Assembly: GCF_007197555.1 (NCBI RefSeq)
Contig: NZ_CP041614.1
Coordinates: 1,666,001-1,730,000 of the forward strand
DNA length: 64,000 nt
Reading direction: 5' to 3'
From: Shewanella psychropiezotolerans
GTDB taxonomy: Bacteria > Pseudomonadota > Gammaproteobacteria > Enterobacterales > Shewanellaceae
This document shows, one piece after another, positions 1-8,188 of this stretch (within the stretch, counting starts at the first letter, position 1; every line of letters begins with the position of its first letter). The notes below the pieces were generated by a model that did not search any database, was not told where the DNA came from, and was given only the letters and a program-made list of their open reading frames with translations. Both the position numbers and the translations under genes were made by a program.

Positions 1-1161
1 ATCATATCTATCTTGATATATGGGTTGTTGAGATGGGTGTTCTATCGACCATTTAAACGAAACTCAGAGGAATTCATTACTGCGTCAGCTAAGGAAGACA
101 GTTTTTTTTTAGAGGGAGTAAGGTCGATTCAAGCAATACGATTAAACGGTCATGAAGATAAGCGTAAAAATGAATGGTTGTCTCTGTATTCTGATGTGGT
201 TAACTTGGGGGTTAGAGGGTCTTTGTGGTCCTTAGGCTTCTCATCTGTTAATACCATTGTGCTTGGTGTTGAGAATATGCTTATTATCTATTTTGCAGCT
301 AACTTTGTCATGGAAGGTTTGTTTTCAATCGGTATGATGATGGCTTTTATTACTTATAAAAGCCAGTTTTCCTCGAGAGTCAGTGGGTTAATAGACAGCT
401 TGGTATCATTTAAAATGTTGGATATTCACTTATCCAGATTGTCGGATATTGCTTTAGAATCACAAGAGGCAAACCGTAAGGGACTAGGATTAATAAGAGA
501 AGTCATTGGACGAATTGAGCTTGAAAACATTAGTTTTAGATATGGGGAGAAATCTCCGGTCTTGTTTTCCAATGTTAATATTGTCATTGAATTTGGAAAA
601 AAAATTGCGATAACGGGGGTTTCTGGTAGCGGTAAAACGACCCTGCTCAAAATAATTTTAGGTCTACTTGAACCGACTTCAGGAAAAGTACTTTTAGATG
701 GTGTTGATATCAGAAAAATCGGCTTGGTAAAGTACAGAGAATTAATTGGTAGCGTCATGCAAAATGACTCTTTGTTAACTGGCACTTTAGCTGAAAATAT
801 TTCGTTTTTCGACGAGGTTCATGATCCCTTTAAAATTGAGCAATCATGCAAGCTAGCTTCAATACATGATGAAATAGAAGCGTTACCCATGGCGTACCAA
901 ACATTGATTGGTGACATGGGGGTTCAGTTATCAGGCGGGCAAGTACAACGTGTTTTACTGGCAAGGGCTGTCTATCAGCAACCCTGTGTATTGGTATTAG
1001 ATGAAGCAACCAGTAATTTGGATATTAACAATGAACACCGCGTGAACACAGGTATAAATCAACTCCTAGTCACAAGGATTATCGTTACTCACAGGGAGTC
1101 CACATTAAAGTATGTTGACACAGTTTATTGCTTAGATAAGCATGGTCTTGAACGTGTTTAA
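1..1161 (+). CDS. Peptide/bacteriocin-type ABC exporter, C-terminal part (5' end outside window)
   Basis: The reading frame is open from base 1, so the N-terminus is missing; the first start-like codon (TTG at 13) is probably internal. The visible 386 residues hold the end of the transmembrane domain (hydrophobic segments at about residues 75-125) and a full ATPase domain: Walker A GVSGSGKTT, Q-loop MQND, signature LSGGQ, Walker B VLVLDEATS, and an H-loop histidine in IVTHRES. The layout matches bacteriocin exporters of the CvaB/RaxB type, which often carry an N-terminal C39 leader peptidase; that part, if present, lies outside the window. The gene is AT-rich compared with the rest of the window, which suggests horizontal acquisition. 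No substrate peptide or membrane-fusion gene follows it here. The ABC exporter call is secure; the peptide substrate is an inference. Confidence 0.85.
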   Translation: MISILIYGLLRWVFYRPFKRNSEEFITASAKEDSFFLEGVRSIQAIRLNGHEDKRKNEWLSLYSDVVNLGVRGSLWSLGFSSVNTIVLGVENMLIIYFAANFVMEGLFSIGMMMAFITYKSQFSSRVSGLIDSLVSFKMLDIHLSRLSDIALESQEANRKGLGLIREVIGRIELENISFRYGEKSPVLFSNVNIVIEFGKKIAITGVSGSGKTTLLKIILGLLEPTSGKVLLDGVDIRKIGLVKYRELIGSVMQNDSLLTGTLAENISFFDEVHDPFKIEQSCKLASIHDEIEALPMAYQTLIGDMGVQLSGGQVQRVLLARAVYQQPCVLVLDEATSNLDINNEHRVNTGINQLLVTRIIVTHRESTLKYVDTVYCLDKHGLERV

Positions 1162-1627
1162 AGAGGAAGTAACCAGAGACAAATTGGTTCATAGGCTTCG
1201 TATTTTAGGATTGAGTGAATGTTTTTCGGATATAGGGGCAATCCATCGGGTTGAAGAATGATGGTCAATGCGCGCACCGGAGCCGCAAAGTCATTTATTC
1301 CTAACAACACCACACCAGTGTCATTTGCACTTTTATGTTGGTGCAAGATAAAAACATAATTGGGTAGCTGGAGGTATCTAACCTCCAACCCAGCATGTGA
1401 CTCCGCGCTCGACAAAATGGATTTAGGAGGTAGGCGAAGCAGGATGCCAGAGCTGAGGGCGGTTCATCTAGAACGCCTAATCCTTTCTGGTTAACTTCTT
1501 TGTTTCGAGAGTGAACTACGATCTATCCTTCTCTCAGTGAATACAATCCTAGTTTCTTAAGATAATCATTACTCAAGATAATGCGAAACGTAGATTTTAG
1601 GACTTTAACTCTAACAAGCTTTTGTCC
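1162..1627. other. Non-coding or decayed accessory DNA between exporter and intron
   Basis: No gene is recognised here. An 85-codon minus-strand frame (1415 to 1158, TTG start) ends against the exporter stop; I do not recognise it and see no good ribosome site. A perfect inverted repeat, TGGAGGT-ATCTA-ACCTCCA, lies at about 1369-1389 and could form a hairpin. The bases just before 1628 form the 5' exon flank of the group II intron. Confidence 0.5.
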
Positions 1628-2197
1628 GTGCGACCTGAGGTCGTATGAAGCGCTGTTCACCGCGAATAAGAGTGAACCATCTGTATCACCAGATGACCCT
1701 AAGACTCTGAATAAAGCAGCGAGTCTGACAATGTAACGAAGTCCATTGGACGGGAACAGAATCGTGAGAGGACGTTCTTCCTGATAACCACAATCGGGTA
1801 AGTGCTAGGGTGTCAGTATGATGAACGTAAGTGAATCCATGTAAGGTGCGTTATGTTTGAAACAGCGGAAGTGGTTTATACGCTGTAGCCAAAAGGCACG
1901 AGAGTTGGAAAGAGATTGGACAGTGCTCTTTCGTGATCAAATAACTCTCCGCACTATAGTGGGCATCTAAACTGACGTTGCGCGACATACGGAACAGGGT
2001 AAGCCTGTATTACTCCCTTTGGGGAAAGTGGCCTGCGAAGGCTGCCGATAGTCATGCAGGTAAAGGAGGCTAGAAAAAGCGAATGCCGTGTTGTAATGAT
2101 GCGGATACTGATTTTATCTGGCGCGAAAGCGAGCTGACTTCTAGCTGGTCTCCCGTTGCAAGATGATTTGAAGAACTTTATTCAAGGAGAAACGCAA

Positions 2198-3670
2198 ATG
2201 ATGGCTTCAATCGAAGTGAGTGCATCCCCTGACAATGCTCAATGGCAATCCATTAACTGGAAAGTGGTTAAGCAACATGTATTAAAGCTTCAAATGCGCA
2301 TTGCAAAAGCAACCCGAGAAGGTAAACACGGCAAGGCGAAAGCATTGCAGTGGATACTTACCCACTCTAAATCAGCAAAATTGCTTGCTGTTAAAAGAGT
2401 TTCTCAAAATAAAGGCAGCAAAACACCAGGGATCGACGGGATCATTTGGAAAAGTGATGCTCGTTGTATGACTGCGGTTAATCAACTGAGTCGAAAAGGC
2501 TATCATGCCAAACCGCTCAGGCGTATCTACATCCCCAAGAAAAACGGCAAACTCAGACCTTTAGGCATTCCCTGCATGATAGACAGAGCGCAACAAGCAC
2601 TGCATCTTCTCGCCTTGGAGCCTATTTCGGAAACTGTGGCCGACCTCAATAGCTATGGCTTTCGACCTAACCGAAGCGCAGCAGATGCAATTGCACAGTG
2701 CTTCAAATGTTTATGTATGAAGCGCTCTAGCCAATGGGTTCTTGAGGGTGATATCAAAGCCTGTTTCGATAAGATTGGTCATCAATGGCTCATCGACAAC
2801 ATTCAATTAGATAAACGAATGCTGAAACAATGGCTTGGGTGCGGTTATGTTGACAAAGGATTGTTCTACAAAACAGCAGAAGGAACACCGCAAGGTGGAA
2901 TAATATCCCCAACGCTTATGTTGCTCACGCTGGCTGGGTTAGAACAATTGGTTAAGTCTATTGCCTGTAAAACAGGTAATAGGGTCAACTTTATCGGATA
3001 TGCAGACGATTTTGTTATCACAGGTTCTTCGAAGGAAGTGCTCGTTAATGAAATCAAGCCGCAACTAATTGGCTTTCTACAGGAAAGAGGCTTAACACTC
3101 TCTGAAGAGAAAACGCATGTCACTCATATTGATGATGGTTTTGACTTTCTGGGATTCAATCTTAGGAAGTACAAAGGCAAACTGCTTATTAAACCGAGCA
3201 AAAGCAACGTTCTATCATTTTTGAGTAATCTACGTGAATTCATCAGAAAACATCCAACAATCCCCGTTAACGATTTAATCAAAATATTGAATCCGAAGCT
3301 GAGAGGATGGGCGAATTATTATCGCCACTGTGTTGCAAAGCAAGTTTTCGGTTATGTAGGGCATCAACTTTTCTGGCTGTTATGGCGATGGGCGGTAAGG
3401 CGTCACCCAACGAAAAGTAAGGACTGGGTGAGGCGTAAATATTATATGAATCGCATAGGTGGATGGCAATTCCACGGCTGGCAGAAAATAGCCAACATGG
3501 ACTGCCATTTTAATCTGGTTCAAATAGCTCAAATGCCAATAAAGAGACATGTGAAAATCAGGAGTGCATCAACGCCATTCGATCCTCAATACCTAGCCTA
3601 TTTGGTTAAGAGGAAACCGAAAAAGCAAAGTCGCAATTCTTGGTTCGATCCTGTTTTGGCTGCTATGTAG
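2198..3670 (+). CDS. ltrA: Group II intron reverse transcriptase/maturase
   Basis: This is the intron-encoded protein, which helps the intron RNA fold and splice and copies it into DNA at new sites. The 490-residue protein shows the RT palm, including RPLGIPCMIDRAQQ, GTPQGGIISP and the catalytic YADD box in FIGYADDFVI. The maturase (X) domain with LRGWANYYRH follows. The C-terminal part, TPFDPQYLAYL, resembles the start of the endonuclease region, but the protein ends without the CxxC/HNH residues, so it looks endonuclease-less. The ATG at 2198 is chosen because AAGGAGA lies 7 bases upstream; an earlier TTG at 2156 has no such site. The frame is intact, so the intron may be active. Confidence 0.95.
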   Translation: MMASIEVSASPDNAQWQSINWKVVKQHVLKLQMRIAKATREGKHGKAKALQWILTHSKSAKLLAVKRVSQNKGSKTPGIDGIIWKSDARCMTAVNQLSRKGYHAKPLRRIYIPKKNGKLRPLGIPCMIDRAQQALHLLALEPISETVADLNSYGFRPNRSAADAIAQCFKCLCMKRSSQWVLEGDIKACFDKIGHQWLIDNIQLDKRMLKQWLGCGYVDKGLFYKTAEGTPQGGIISPTLMLLTLAGLEQLVKSIACKTGNRVNFIGYADDFVITGSSKEVLVNEIKPQLIGFLQERGLTLSEEKTHVTHIDDGFDFLGFNLRKYKGKLLIKPSKSNVLSFLSNLREFIRKHPTIPVNDLIKILNPKLRGWANYYRHCVAKQVFGYVGHQLFWLLWRWAVRRHPTKSKDWVRRKYYMNRIGGWQFHGWQKIANMDCHFNLVQIAQMPIKRHVKIRSASTPFDPQYLAYLVKRKPKKQSRNSWFDPVLAAM

Positions 3671-3706
3671 GGTGCTGGGTAACAGAATACGCCTTAGTGG
3701 AGGCTT

Positions 3707-3781
3707 GAGCCGTATGCAGTGAAAGTTGCACGTCCGGTTCTTAGGAGGGCGGTACTTGGTAACAAGTGCCGCCTATCCGAC
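3707..3781 (+). ncRNA. Group II intron domains V and VI
   Basis: Domain V occupies 3707-3740, beginning GAGCCGTATGC with the AGC catalytic triad, a GAAA tetraloop, and the closing strand GCACGTCCGGTTC. Domain VI follows as a 10-bp hairpin with a candidate branch A at 3775 and the presumed 3' splice site after 3781. These are the catalytic and branch-point parts of the ribozyme. Confidence 0.85.
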
Positions 3782-4070
3782 AAAATGTGTTTAGCTGCAC
3801 ATAAAAGCTCAAATCGAAGAAGTAAACACTCAGGTGCAAACGCGGCTGTGACCTTCGGTTTCAAGGATGAAACCGCAGAGCGTATAGGGACATATTTACA
3901 GCGAGTCACAGAAGCGTTTGTACTTAAGCCCACGGCAGGTGATAGATAAAATTGAAGTAAAATGATTCAGTGAGCGAACCCAACACCAGCCCAATGAACC
4001 CAACTCAAAGGATATTTGAAACTTGTTATCCGACAAGTAAACAACAACCCTACTTGGTAAAAACAAAAAA
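3782..4070. other. Intron 3' flank, no gene recognised
   Basis: About 290 bases between the intron and the ettA terminator. Short frames that run out of domain VI into this stretch (for example 3719-3949) contain ribozyme sequence and are not credible genes. I see no recognisable remnant of an interrupted gene. Confidence 0.5.
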
Positions 4071-4092
4071 AGCCACCCTAAAAAGGGTGGCT
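4071..4092 (-). terminator. Rho-independent terminator of ettA
   Basis: AGCCACCCT and AGGGTGGCT form a 9-bp stem with a short A-rich loop. A run of seven A on the plus strand (4064-4070) gives the T-tract when read on the minus strand, downstream of ettA. Confidence 0.8.
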
Positions 4093-4104
4093 AGTTATTA
4101 TGCT

Positions 4105-4167
4105 GAGCTACGAGCTACGAGCTACGAGCTACGAGCTACGAGCTACGAGCTACGAGCTACGAGCTAG
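4105..4167. repeat. Heptanucleotide tandem repeat (GAGCTAC)8 plus one degenerate unit
   Basis: Eight perfect GAGCTAC units run from 4105 to 4160, followed by GAGCTAG. The last unit overlaps the ettA stop codon (4164-4166, minus strand), so the array forms the ettA 3' UTR between the stop and the terminator. Copy-number change would alter the UTR length but not the protein. Confidence 0.95.
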
Positions 4168-5828
4168 CTCATACGCTTGTACTTCAATCTATGTGGTTCA
4201 ACCACATCGGTACCATAAGTATCTTTGAGCCAAGTCGAATACTCGGTGTAGTTACCCTCGTAGAAACTCACCTGACCTTCGTCGCGGTAATCTAAGATAT
4301 GGGTGGCGACGCGATCGAGGAACCAACGGTCGTGAGAGATGACCATGGCGCAACCCGGGAACTCGAGTATCGCCTCTTCCAGTGCACGTAGGGTCTCGAC
4401 GTCGAGATCGTTGGTAGGCTCATCGAGTAACAAGACGTTGCCGCCTGACTGGATAAGTTTCGCCAAGTGTACTCGGTTACGTTCACCGCCAGATAGGGTG
4501 CCGATGATCTTCTGCTGATCGCCGCCGCGGAAGTTGAAACGGCCCACATAGGCGCGGCTCGGAACCTCTGTGTTGTTGATGCGCATGATGTCATGGCCGC
4601 CGGAGATCTCCTGCCAGACGGTTTTCTTATCATCCATGGAGTCACGGAACTGATCTACAGAAGCCAGTTGTACACTCTCACCGATTTCCACTGTGCCACT
4701 GTCTGGCTGCTCTGCGCCTGTGATCATCTTAAACAGGGTAGATTTACCCGCGCCGTTAGCACCGATAATGCCGACGATGGCACCCTTTGGCACCGAGAAA
4801 CTCAAGTTATCTATGAGTACACGATCGCCATAGGACTTGGTCAGGTTCTTCACTTCGATGACCTTGTCTCCCAGACGCGGTCCGGGTGGAATGAACAGCT
4901 CATTGGTCTCGTTACGTTTCTGATAATCGCTGGTGTTAAGCTCTTCGAAGCGTGCCATACGCGCCTTGCCTTTCGACTGACGGCCCTTGGCACCTTGGCG
5001 TACCCACTCGAGTTCCTTGGCTATGGTCTTCTGGCGAGCACTTTGGGTGGCGGATTCCTGCTTTAGGCGGGCATCTTTCTGCTCAAGCCAAGAGGAGTAG
5101 TTACCTTCCCACGGGATACCTTCACCACGATCCAGTTCTAAGATCCAACCCGCCGCGTTATCGAGGAAATATCTATCGTGGGTGATGGCCACGACTGTAC
5201 CTGTGTAGTCTTTGAGGAAGCGCTCCAGCCAGGCGACAGACTCGGCGTCCAGGTGGTTAGTTGGCTCATCGAGCAGTAACATGTCTGGTTTTTCCAGAAG
5301 CAGGCGACAGATGGCGACGCGTCGACGTTCACCACCGGATAACACTGCAATCTTTTGATCCCAGTCGGGAAGACGCAGAGCATTCGCGGCGCGCTCTAAG
5401 ATGTTATCCAGATTGTGGGCATCTTGAGATTGTATGATGGCTTCCAGTTGACCTTGCTCTTTGGCCAAGGCATCGAAATCGGCATCGGGTTCGGCGTACA
5501 GGGCATAGACTTCATCTAAGCGAGTCAGGGCATTCTTAGCTTCAGAAACCGCTTCCTCGATGGCTTCACGCACGGTTTGAGATTCATCGAGCTTAGGCTC
5601 CTGGGGCAGGTAACCAATTTTAAGATCCTGCATCGGGCGTGCTTCGCCTTCAATCTCAGTGTCGATACCGGCCATGATACGAAGTAGGGTGGACTTACCC
5701 GAGCCGTTGAGGCCCAGGACACCGATTTTGGCGCCGGGAAAGAAGCTAAGAGAAATATCTTTAAGAATTTGCTTTTTCGGCGGCACAATCTTGCCGACTC
5801 TAAGCATGCTATATACGAACTGAGCCAT
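4164..5828 (-). CDS. ettA: Energy-dependent translational throttle protein EttA
   Basis: EttA is a soluble ABC-F ATPase that binds the ribosomal E site and gates the start of elongation according to the ATP/ADP ratio. The 554-residue protein has two ATPase domains without membrane segments: Walker A LGLNGSGKSTLL near residue 40, LSGGERRRVA, LLLDEPTNHLD, then in the second half IGANGAGKSTL, LSGGERNRVH and LLLDEPTNDLD. The N-terminus MAQFVYSMLRVGK and the length match the EttA family closely. It is a single gene, with its terminator about 70 bases beyond the stop and a 7-bp repeat array between. The neighbours are accessory genes on both sides, so it may mark the chromosomal backbone between two insertions. 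Confidence 0.96.
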   Translation of the reverse strand: MAQFVYSMLRVGKIVPPKKQILKDISLSFFPGAKIGVLGLNGSGKSTLLRIMAGIDTEIEGEARPMQDLKIGYLPQEPKLDESQTVREAIEEAVSEAKNALTRLDEVYALYAEPDADFDALAKEQGQLEAIIQSQDAHNLDNILERAANALRLPDWDQKIAVLSGGERRRVAICRLLLEKPDMLLLDEPTNHLDAESVAWLERFLKDYTGTVVAITHDRYFLDNAAGWILELDRGEGIPWEGNYSSWLEQKDARLKQESATQSARQKTIAKELEWVRQGAKGRQSKGKARMARFEELNTSDYQKRNETNELFIPPGPRLGDKVIEVKNLTKSYGDRVLIDNLSFSVPKGAIVGIIGANGAGKSTLFKMITGAEQPDSGTVEIGESVQLASVDQFRDSMDDKKTVWQEISGGHDIMRINNTEVPSRAYVGRFNFRGGDQQKIIGTLSGGERNRVHLAKLIQSGGNVLLLDEPTNDLDVETLRALEEAILEFPGCAMVISHDRWFLDRVATHILDYRDEGQVSFYEGNYTEYSTWLKDTYGTDVVEPHRLKYKRMS

Positions 5829-5981
5829 AATGGTTCTCTGCGAAGCGGAAATTGCAGGCAGTGTACTAAATTGGCTCTGTACTCGCCAGATGCACTGTGG
5901 TTCATCCTGAATTATTTCATCAATCGTATTGTCTTACTTCTGACATATTAGCGTCACACACTTCATTTAATCTCTAAGGAT

Positions 5982-5993
5982 TGGACTAGACCA
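5982..5993. promoter_or_regulatory. Putative GntR-family operator, copy 1
   Basis: TGGACTAGACCA is a near-perfect palindrome (TGG-N-CTAG-N-CCA) lying 24 bases upstream of the GTG start at 6018. The same 12-mer occurs before phnW and before the TonB receptor of this locus. It is probably the binding site of the regulator at 9748. Confidence 0.75.
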
Positions 5994-6017
5994 GTTGTCG
6001 ACTACTTGGAGTGAGTT

Positions 6018-7328
6018 GTGTTTAAGCTAACAGAAAAATTACACCAATCTCAATTTTGGCTGATCGTGTATGCCTCCTCAGCCGCATTTATGACCTATTT
6101 TTGCATGTACGCTTTTCGTAAACCTTTCACCGCTGCGACCTATGAAACAGTCACTGGCTGGGATTTTCAGATAGATTTTAAAGTTGCCCTGGTGCTGGCT
6201 CAGGTATTTGGCTATTTGTTATCTAAAATTATTGGCATCAAGGTGGTGTCCGAGATGAAGGCGTCCCAGCGGGCCTATTGCATCTTCGCCTTGGTGATGT
6301 TCGCTCAGCTGGCCTTGATCATTTTCCCTTTAGTGCCCGCTCCTTATAATCTTATTTTACTCTTCCTTAACGGCTTACCTCTTGGAATGATCTGGGGACT
6401 GGTGTTTAGCTATCTCGAGGGACGACGGGTCTCGGAGATCCTCGGCGCGGCGCTGAGTGTGACTTTTATCGTGGCCTCGGGTTGGGTTCGTACCATAGGC
6501 AAATGGCTGATTGTCGATATGGGGGTGCCCGAGCTCTGGATGCCTGCGTTTACCGGTGGCATATTCATCCTGCCCTTGCTGGTATCTGTGGTGGCGTTGA
6601 GTCAGCTGCCGCCCCCTTCGGCAGCGGATATTGCCCTGAGACAGAAAAGGTTGCCTATGAATGGCAAAGAAAGGTGGCGCTTCTTCTGCCGTTTCGCCCC
6701 AGGCATCACTTTTCTGGTGCTGAGTTTCATGATGTTAACCGGCTTGAGGGATTTCAGAGATAATTTCGAAGCCGAGATCTGGGCCGCCCTGGGTTACGGC
6801 CAAGAGGCGAATATATTTGCTTATACGGGGATCCGTATCGCCTTCATCGTCTTGTTGGCGCTCGGAGCCATGGTACTGATCAAGAATAACGTGAAGGCCT
6901 TTTATGCCAATCATCTGGTGATCCTGTTGGGGATCTGCCTGTTCGGCCTGTCTACCCTGATGTTCGAAGCGGGCATGATCCAAGGTAAGACCTGGATGGT
7001 GGCCTTGGGCGCCGGTGTCTATATTGCCTATATTCCCTATAACTGCTTCCTGTTCGATCGCATGATCTCCGCCCTCGGCGTGAGTGCCAACGCCGGATTT
7101 CTCATCTATATATCGGACTCGGCCGGTTATCTGGGCAGCGTGGGAATATTACTCTATCGCACCTTCGGATCACCTGAATTGAGCTGGCTGACATTTTTCA
7201 TCAATACCACTTATCTGGTCGCCATCGTGGCTGGGACGCTGGTGCTGGCCTCATTGGCCTATTTCTCTAGCTTGTTACGGGGACCTAGCCTTGTACCTGA
7301 GCCGGTTAAGGCTGGCCAGCACATCTAG
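6018..7328 (+). CDS. DUF5690-family MFS-like membrane transporter, probable aminophosphonate uptake
   Basis: The 436-residue protein is strongly hydrophobic, with about 12 membrane segments. Its start, with [18 protein letters not shown] residues (here [16 protein letters not shown]), is typical of the DUF5690 family, which resembles major-facilitator carriers. The start is GTG at 6018, with GGAG eight bases upstream. It is the first gene of a run with phnX (50 bases later) and the FAD oxidase, and a putative operator precedes it. No phosphonate ABC transporter is present in the window, so this is the best candidate for the inner-membrane carrier of 2-aminoethylphosphonate or a derivative. 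Family assignment is good; the substrate is inferred from context only. Confidence 0.8.
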   Translation: MFKLTEKLHQSQFWLIVYASSAAFMTYFCMYAFRKPFTAATYETVTGWDFQIDFKVALVLAQVFGYLLSKIIGIKVVSEMKASQRAYCIFALVMFAQLALIIFPLVPAPYNLILLFLNGLPLGMIWGLVFSYLEGRRVSEILGAALSVTFIVASGWVRTIGKWLIVDMGVPELWMPAFTGGIFILPLLVSVVALSQLPPPSAADIALRQKRLPMNGKERWRFFCRFAPGITFLVLSFMMLTGLRDFRDNFEAEIWAALGYGQEANIFAYTGIRIAFIVLLALGAMVLIKNNVKAFYANHLVILLGICLFGLSTLMFEAGMIQGKTWMVALGAGVYIAYIPYNCFLFDRMISALGVSANAGFLIYISDSAGYLGSVGILLYRTFGSPELSWLTFFINTTYLVAIVAGTLVLASLAYFSSLLRGPSLVPEPVKAGQHI

Positions 7329-7378
7329 CAAATGGGTCTCTTAAATTTAACCTCACCACTCTCAACATAGGATTTAAT

Positions 7379-8188
7379 ATGAATCACATAGAAGCAGTTA
7401 TTTTAGATTGGGCCGGTACAGTCGTCGATTATGGCTCTGTTGCTCCCACGACTATTTTCGTCGAGGCCTTCTCCCAGGCCTTCGATTTCCCAATTACTCT
7501 GGCCGAGGCCAGAGTGCCCATGGGGATGGGAAAGTGGGATCATATTCGTGCCTTGGGGGAACTGGACAGCGTCAATAGCCGCTGGGTAGAGCAATTCGGT
7601 CAGCCCATGAGTCATGAGAATGTGGATCTCATCTATCGGACATTTATGCCCATGCAACAGGCCAAGGTTGTCGAGCATGCCGCGCCTATAAAGGGAGCAT
7701 TGACTGCCATTGCCTGGATGCAGGGTAAGGACATCAAGATTGGCAGCTGCTCGGGTTATCCCAAGGCCGTCATGGATGTGCTGGTTCCCGTTGCCGCCGA
7801 TTTAGGCTATGCGCCGGATTGTGTAGTGGCCAGCGATGAGCTCGCTGCCGGTTCGCGTCCGGGTCCCTGGATGGCGTTGGAGAATGTTAATCGCTTAGGA
7901 ATTCAATCTGTGGCGGCCTGCGTTAAAGTCGATGATTCTGTGCCTGGCATAGAAGAAGGGCTTAACGCTGGCATGTGGACTGTCGGTATAGCAATAACGG
8001 GCAATGCCGTAGGCATGACAGAAGATGAATGGCAGGCATGTAGTGATGAGCAGCGTGAGCAGTTGACTCAAGCTGCCTATGACACCTTGTATGAGGCAGG
8101 TGCTCATTATGTGGTGGATGCCTTAGCCGACATAGTCCCTGTTATGCAGCTGATTAATTCCAGATTGGCGAGGGGAGAGCGCCCTTAG
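7379..8188 (+). CDS. phnX: Phosphonoacetaldehyde hydrolase
   Basis: PhnX cleaves the C-P bond of phosphonoacetaldehyde to give acetaldehyde and phosphate, the second step of 2-aminoethylphosphonate breakdown in the cytoplasm. The 269-residue protein is a HAD-family hydrolase with the nucleophile motif [11 protein letters not shown] near residue 10. The cap-domain motif [10 protein letters not shown] carries the family's Schiff-base lysine, and the motif GSCSGYP is also present. Length and motif order match the family. The stop codon is followed directly by the ATG of the FAD oxidase at 8189, so the two are translationally coupled. Confidence 0.96.
   Translation: MNHIEAVILDWAGTVVDYGSVAPTTIFVEAFSQAFDFPITLAEARVPMGMGKWDHIRALGELDSVNSRWVEQFGQPMSHENVDLIYRTFMPMQQAKVVEHAAPIKGALTAIAWMQGKDIKIGSCSGYPKAVMDVLVPVAADLGYAPDCVVASDELAAGSRPGPWMALENVNRLGIQSVAACVKVDDSVPGIEEGLNAGMWTVGIAITGNAVGMTEDEWQACSDEQREQLTQAAYDTLYEAGAHYVVDALADIVPVMQLINSRLARGERP

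Larger units (their letters stand above)
1628..3781 (+). mobile_element. Group II intron, complete, with internal maturase gene
   Basis: The 5' end GTGCGACC at 1628 fits the bacterial group II consensus GUGYG. A structured, gene-free stretch of about 570 bases (domains I-III) follows, then the maturase gene in domain IV, a 34-nt domain V at 3707-3740, and a domain VI hairpin (GGCGGTACTT paired with AAGTGCCGCC) with a candidate bulged branch adenosine at 3775. The 3' end CCGAC at 3781 fits the consensus AY ending. Length is about 2.15 kb. The element sits in a gene-poor segment rather than inside a recognised gene. Both ends are inferred from consensus and could be off by a few bases. Confidence 0.85.

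Noticed and set aside
1600..3800. Integron attC site as the intron target
   Set aside because: The 5' flank contains CTAACAAG, but the 3' flank lacks the matching GTTRRRY end and the joined flanks do not fold as an attC; no integrase or cassette genes are seen.
3970..4167. A 65-codon frame ending in a repeated YELRATS motif
   Set aside because: The motif is only the translation of the GAGCTAC repeat, and the frame runs through the ettA terminator.
4593..5066. A 157-codon plus-strand frame
   Set aside because: It lies wholly inside ettA on the opposite strand; ettA is a well-conserved gene.
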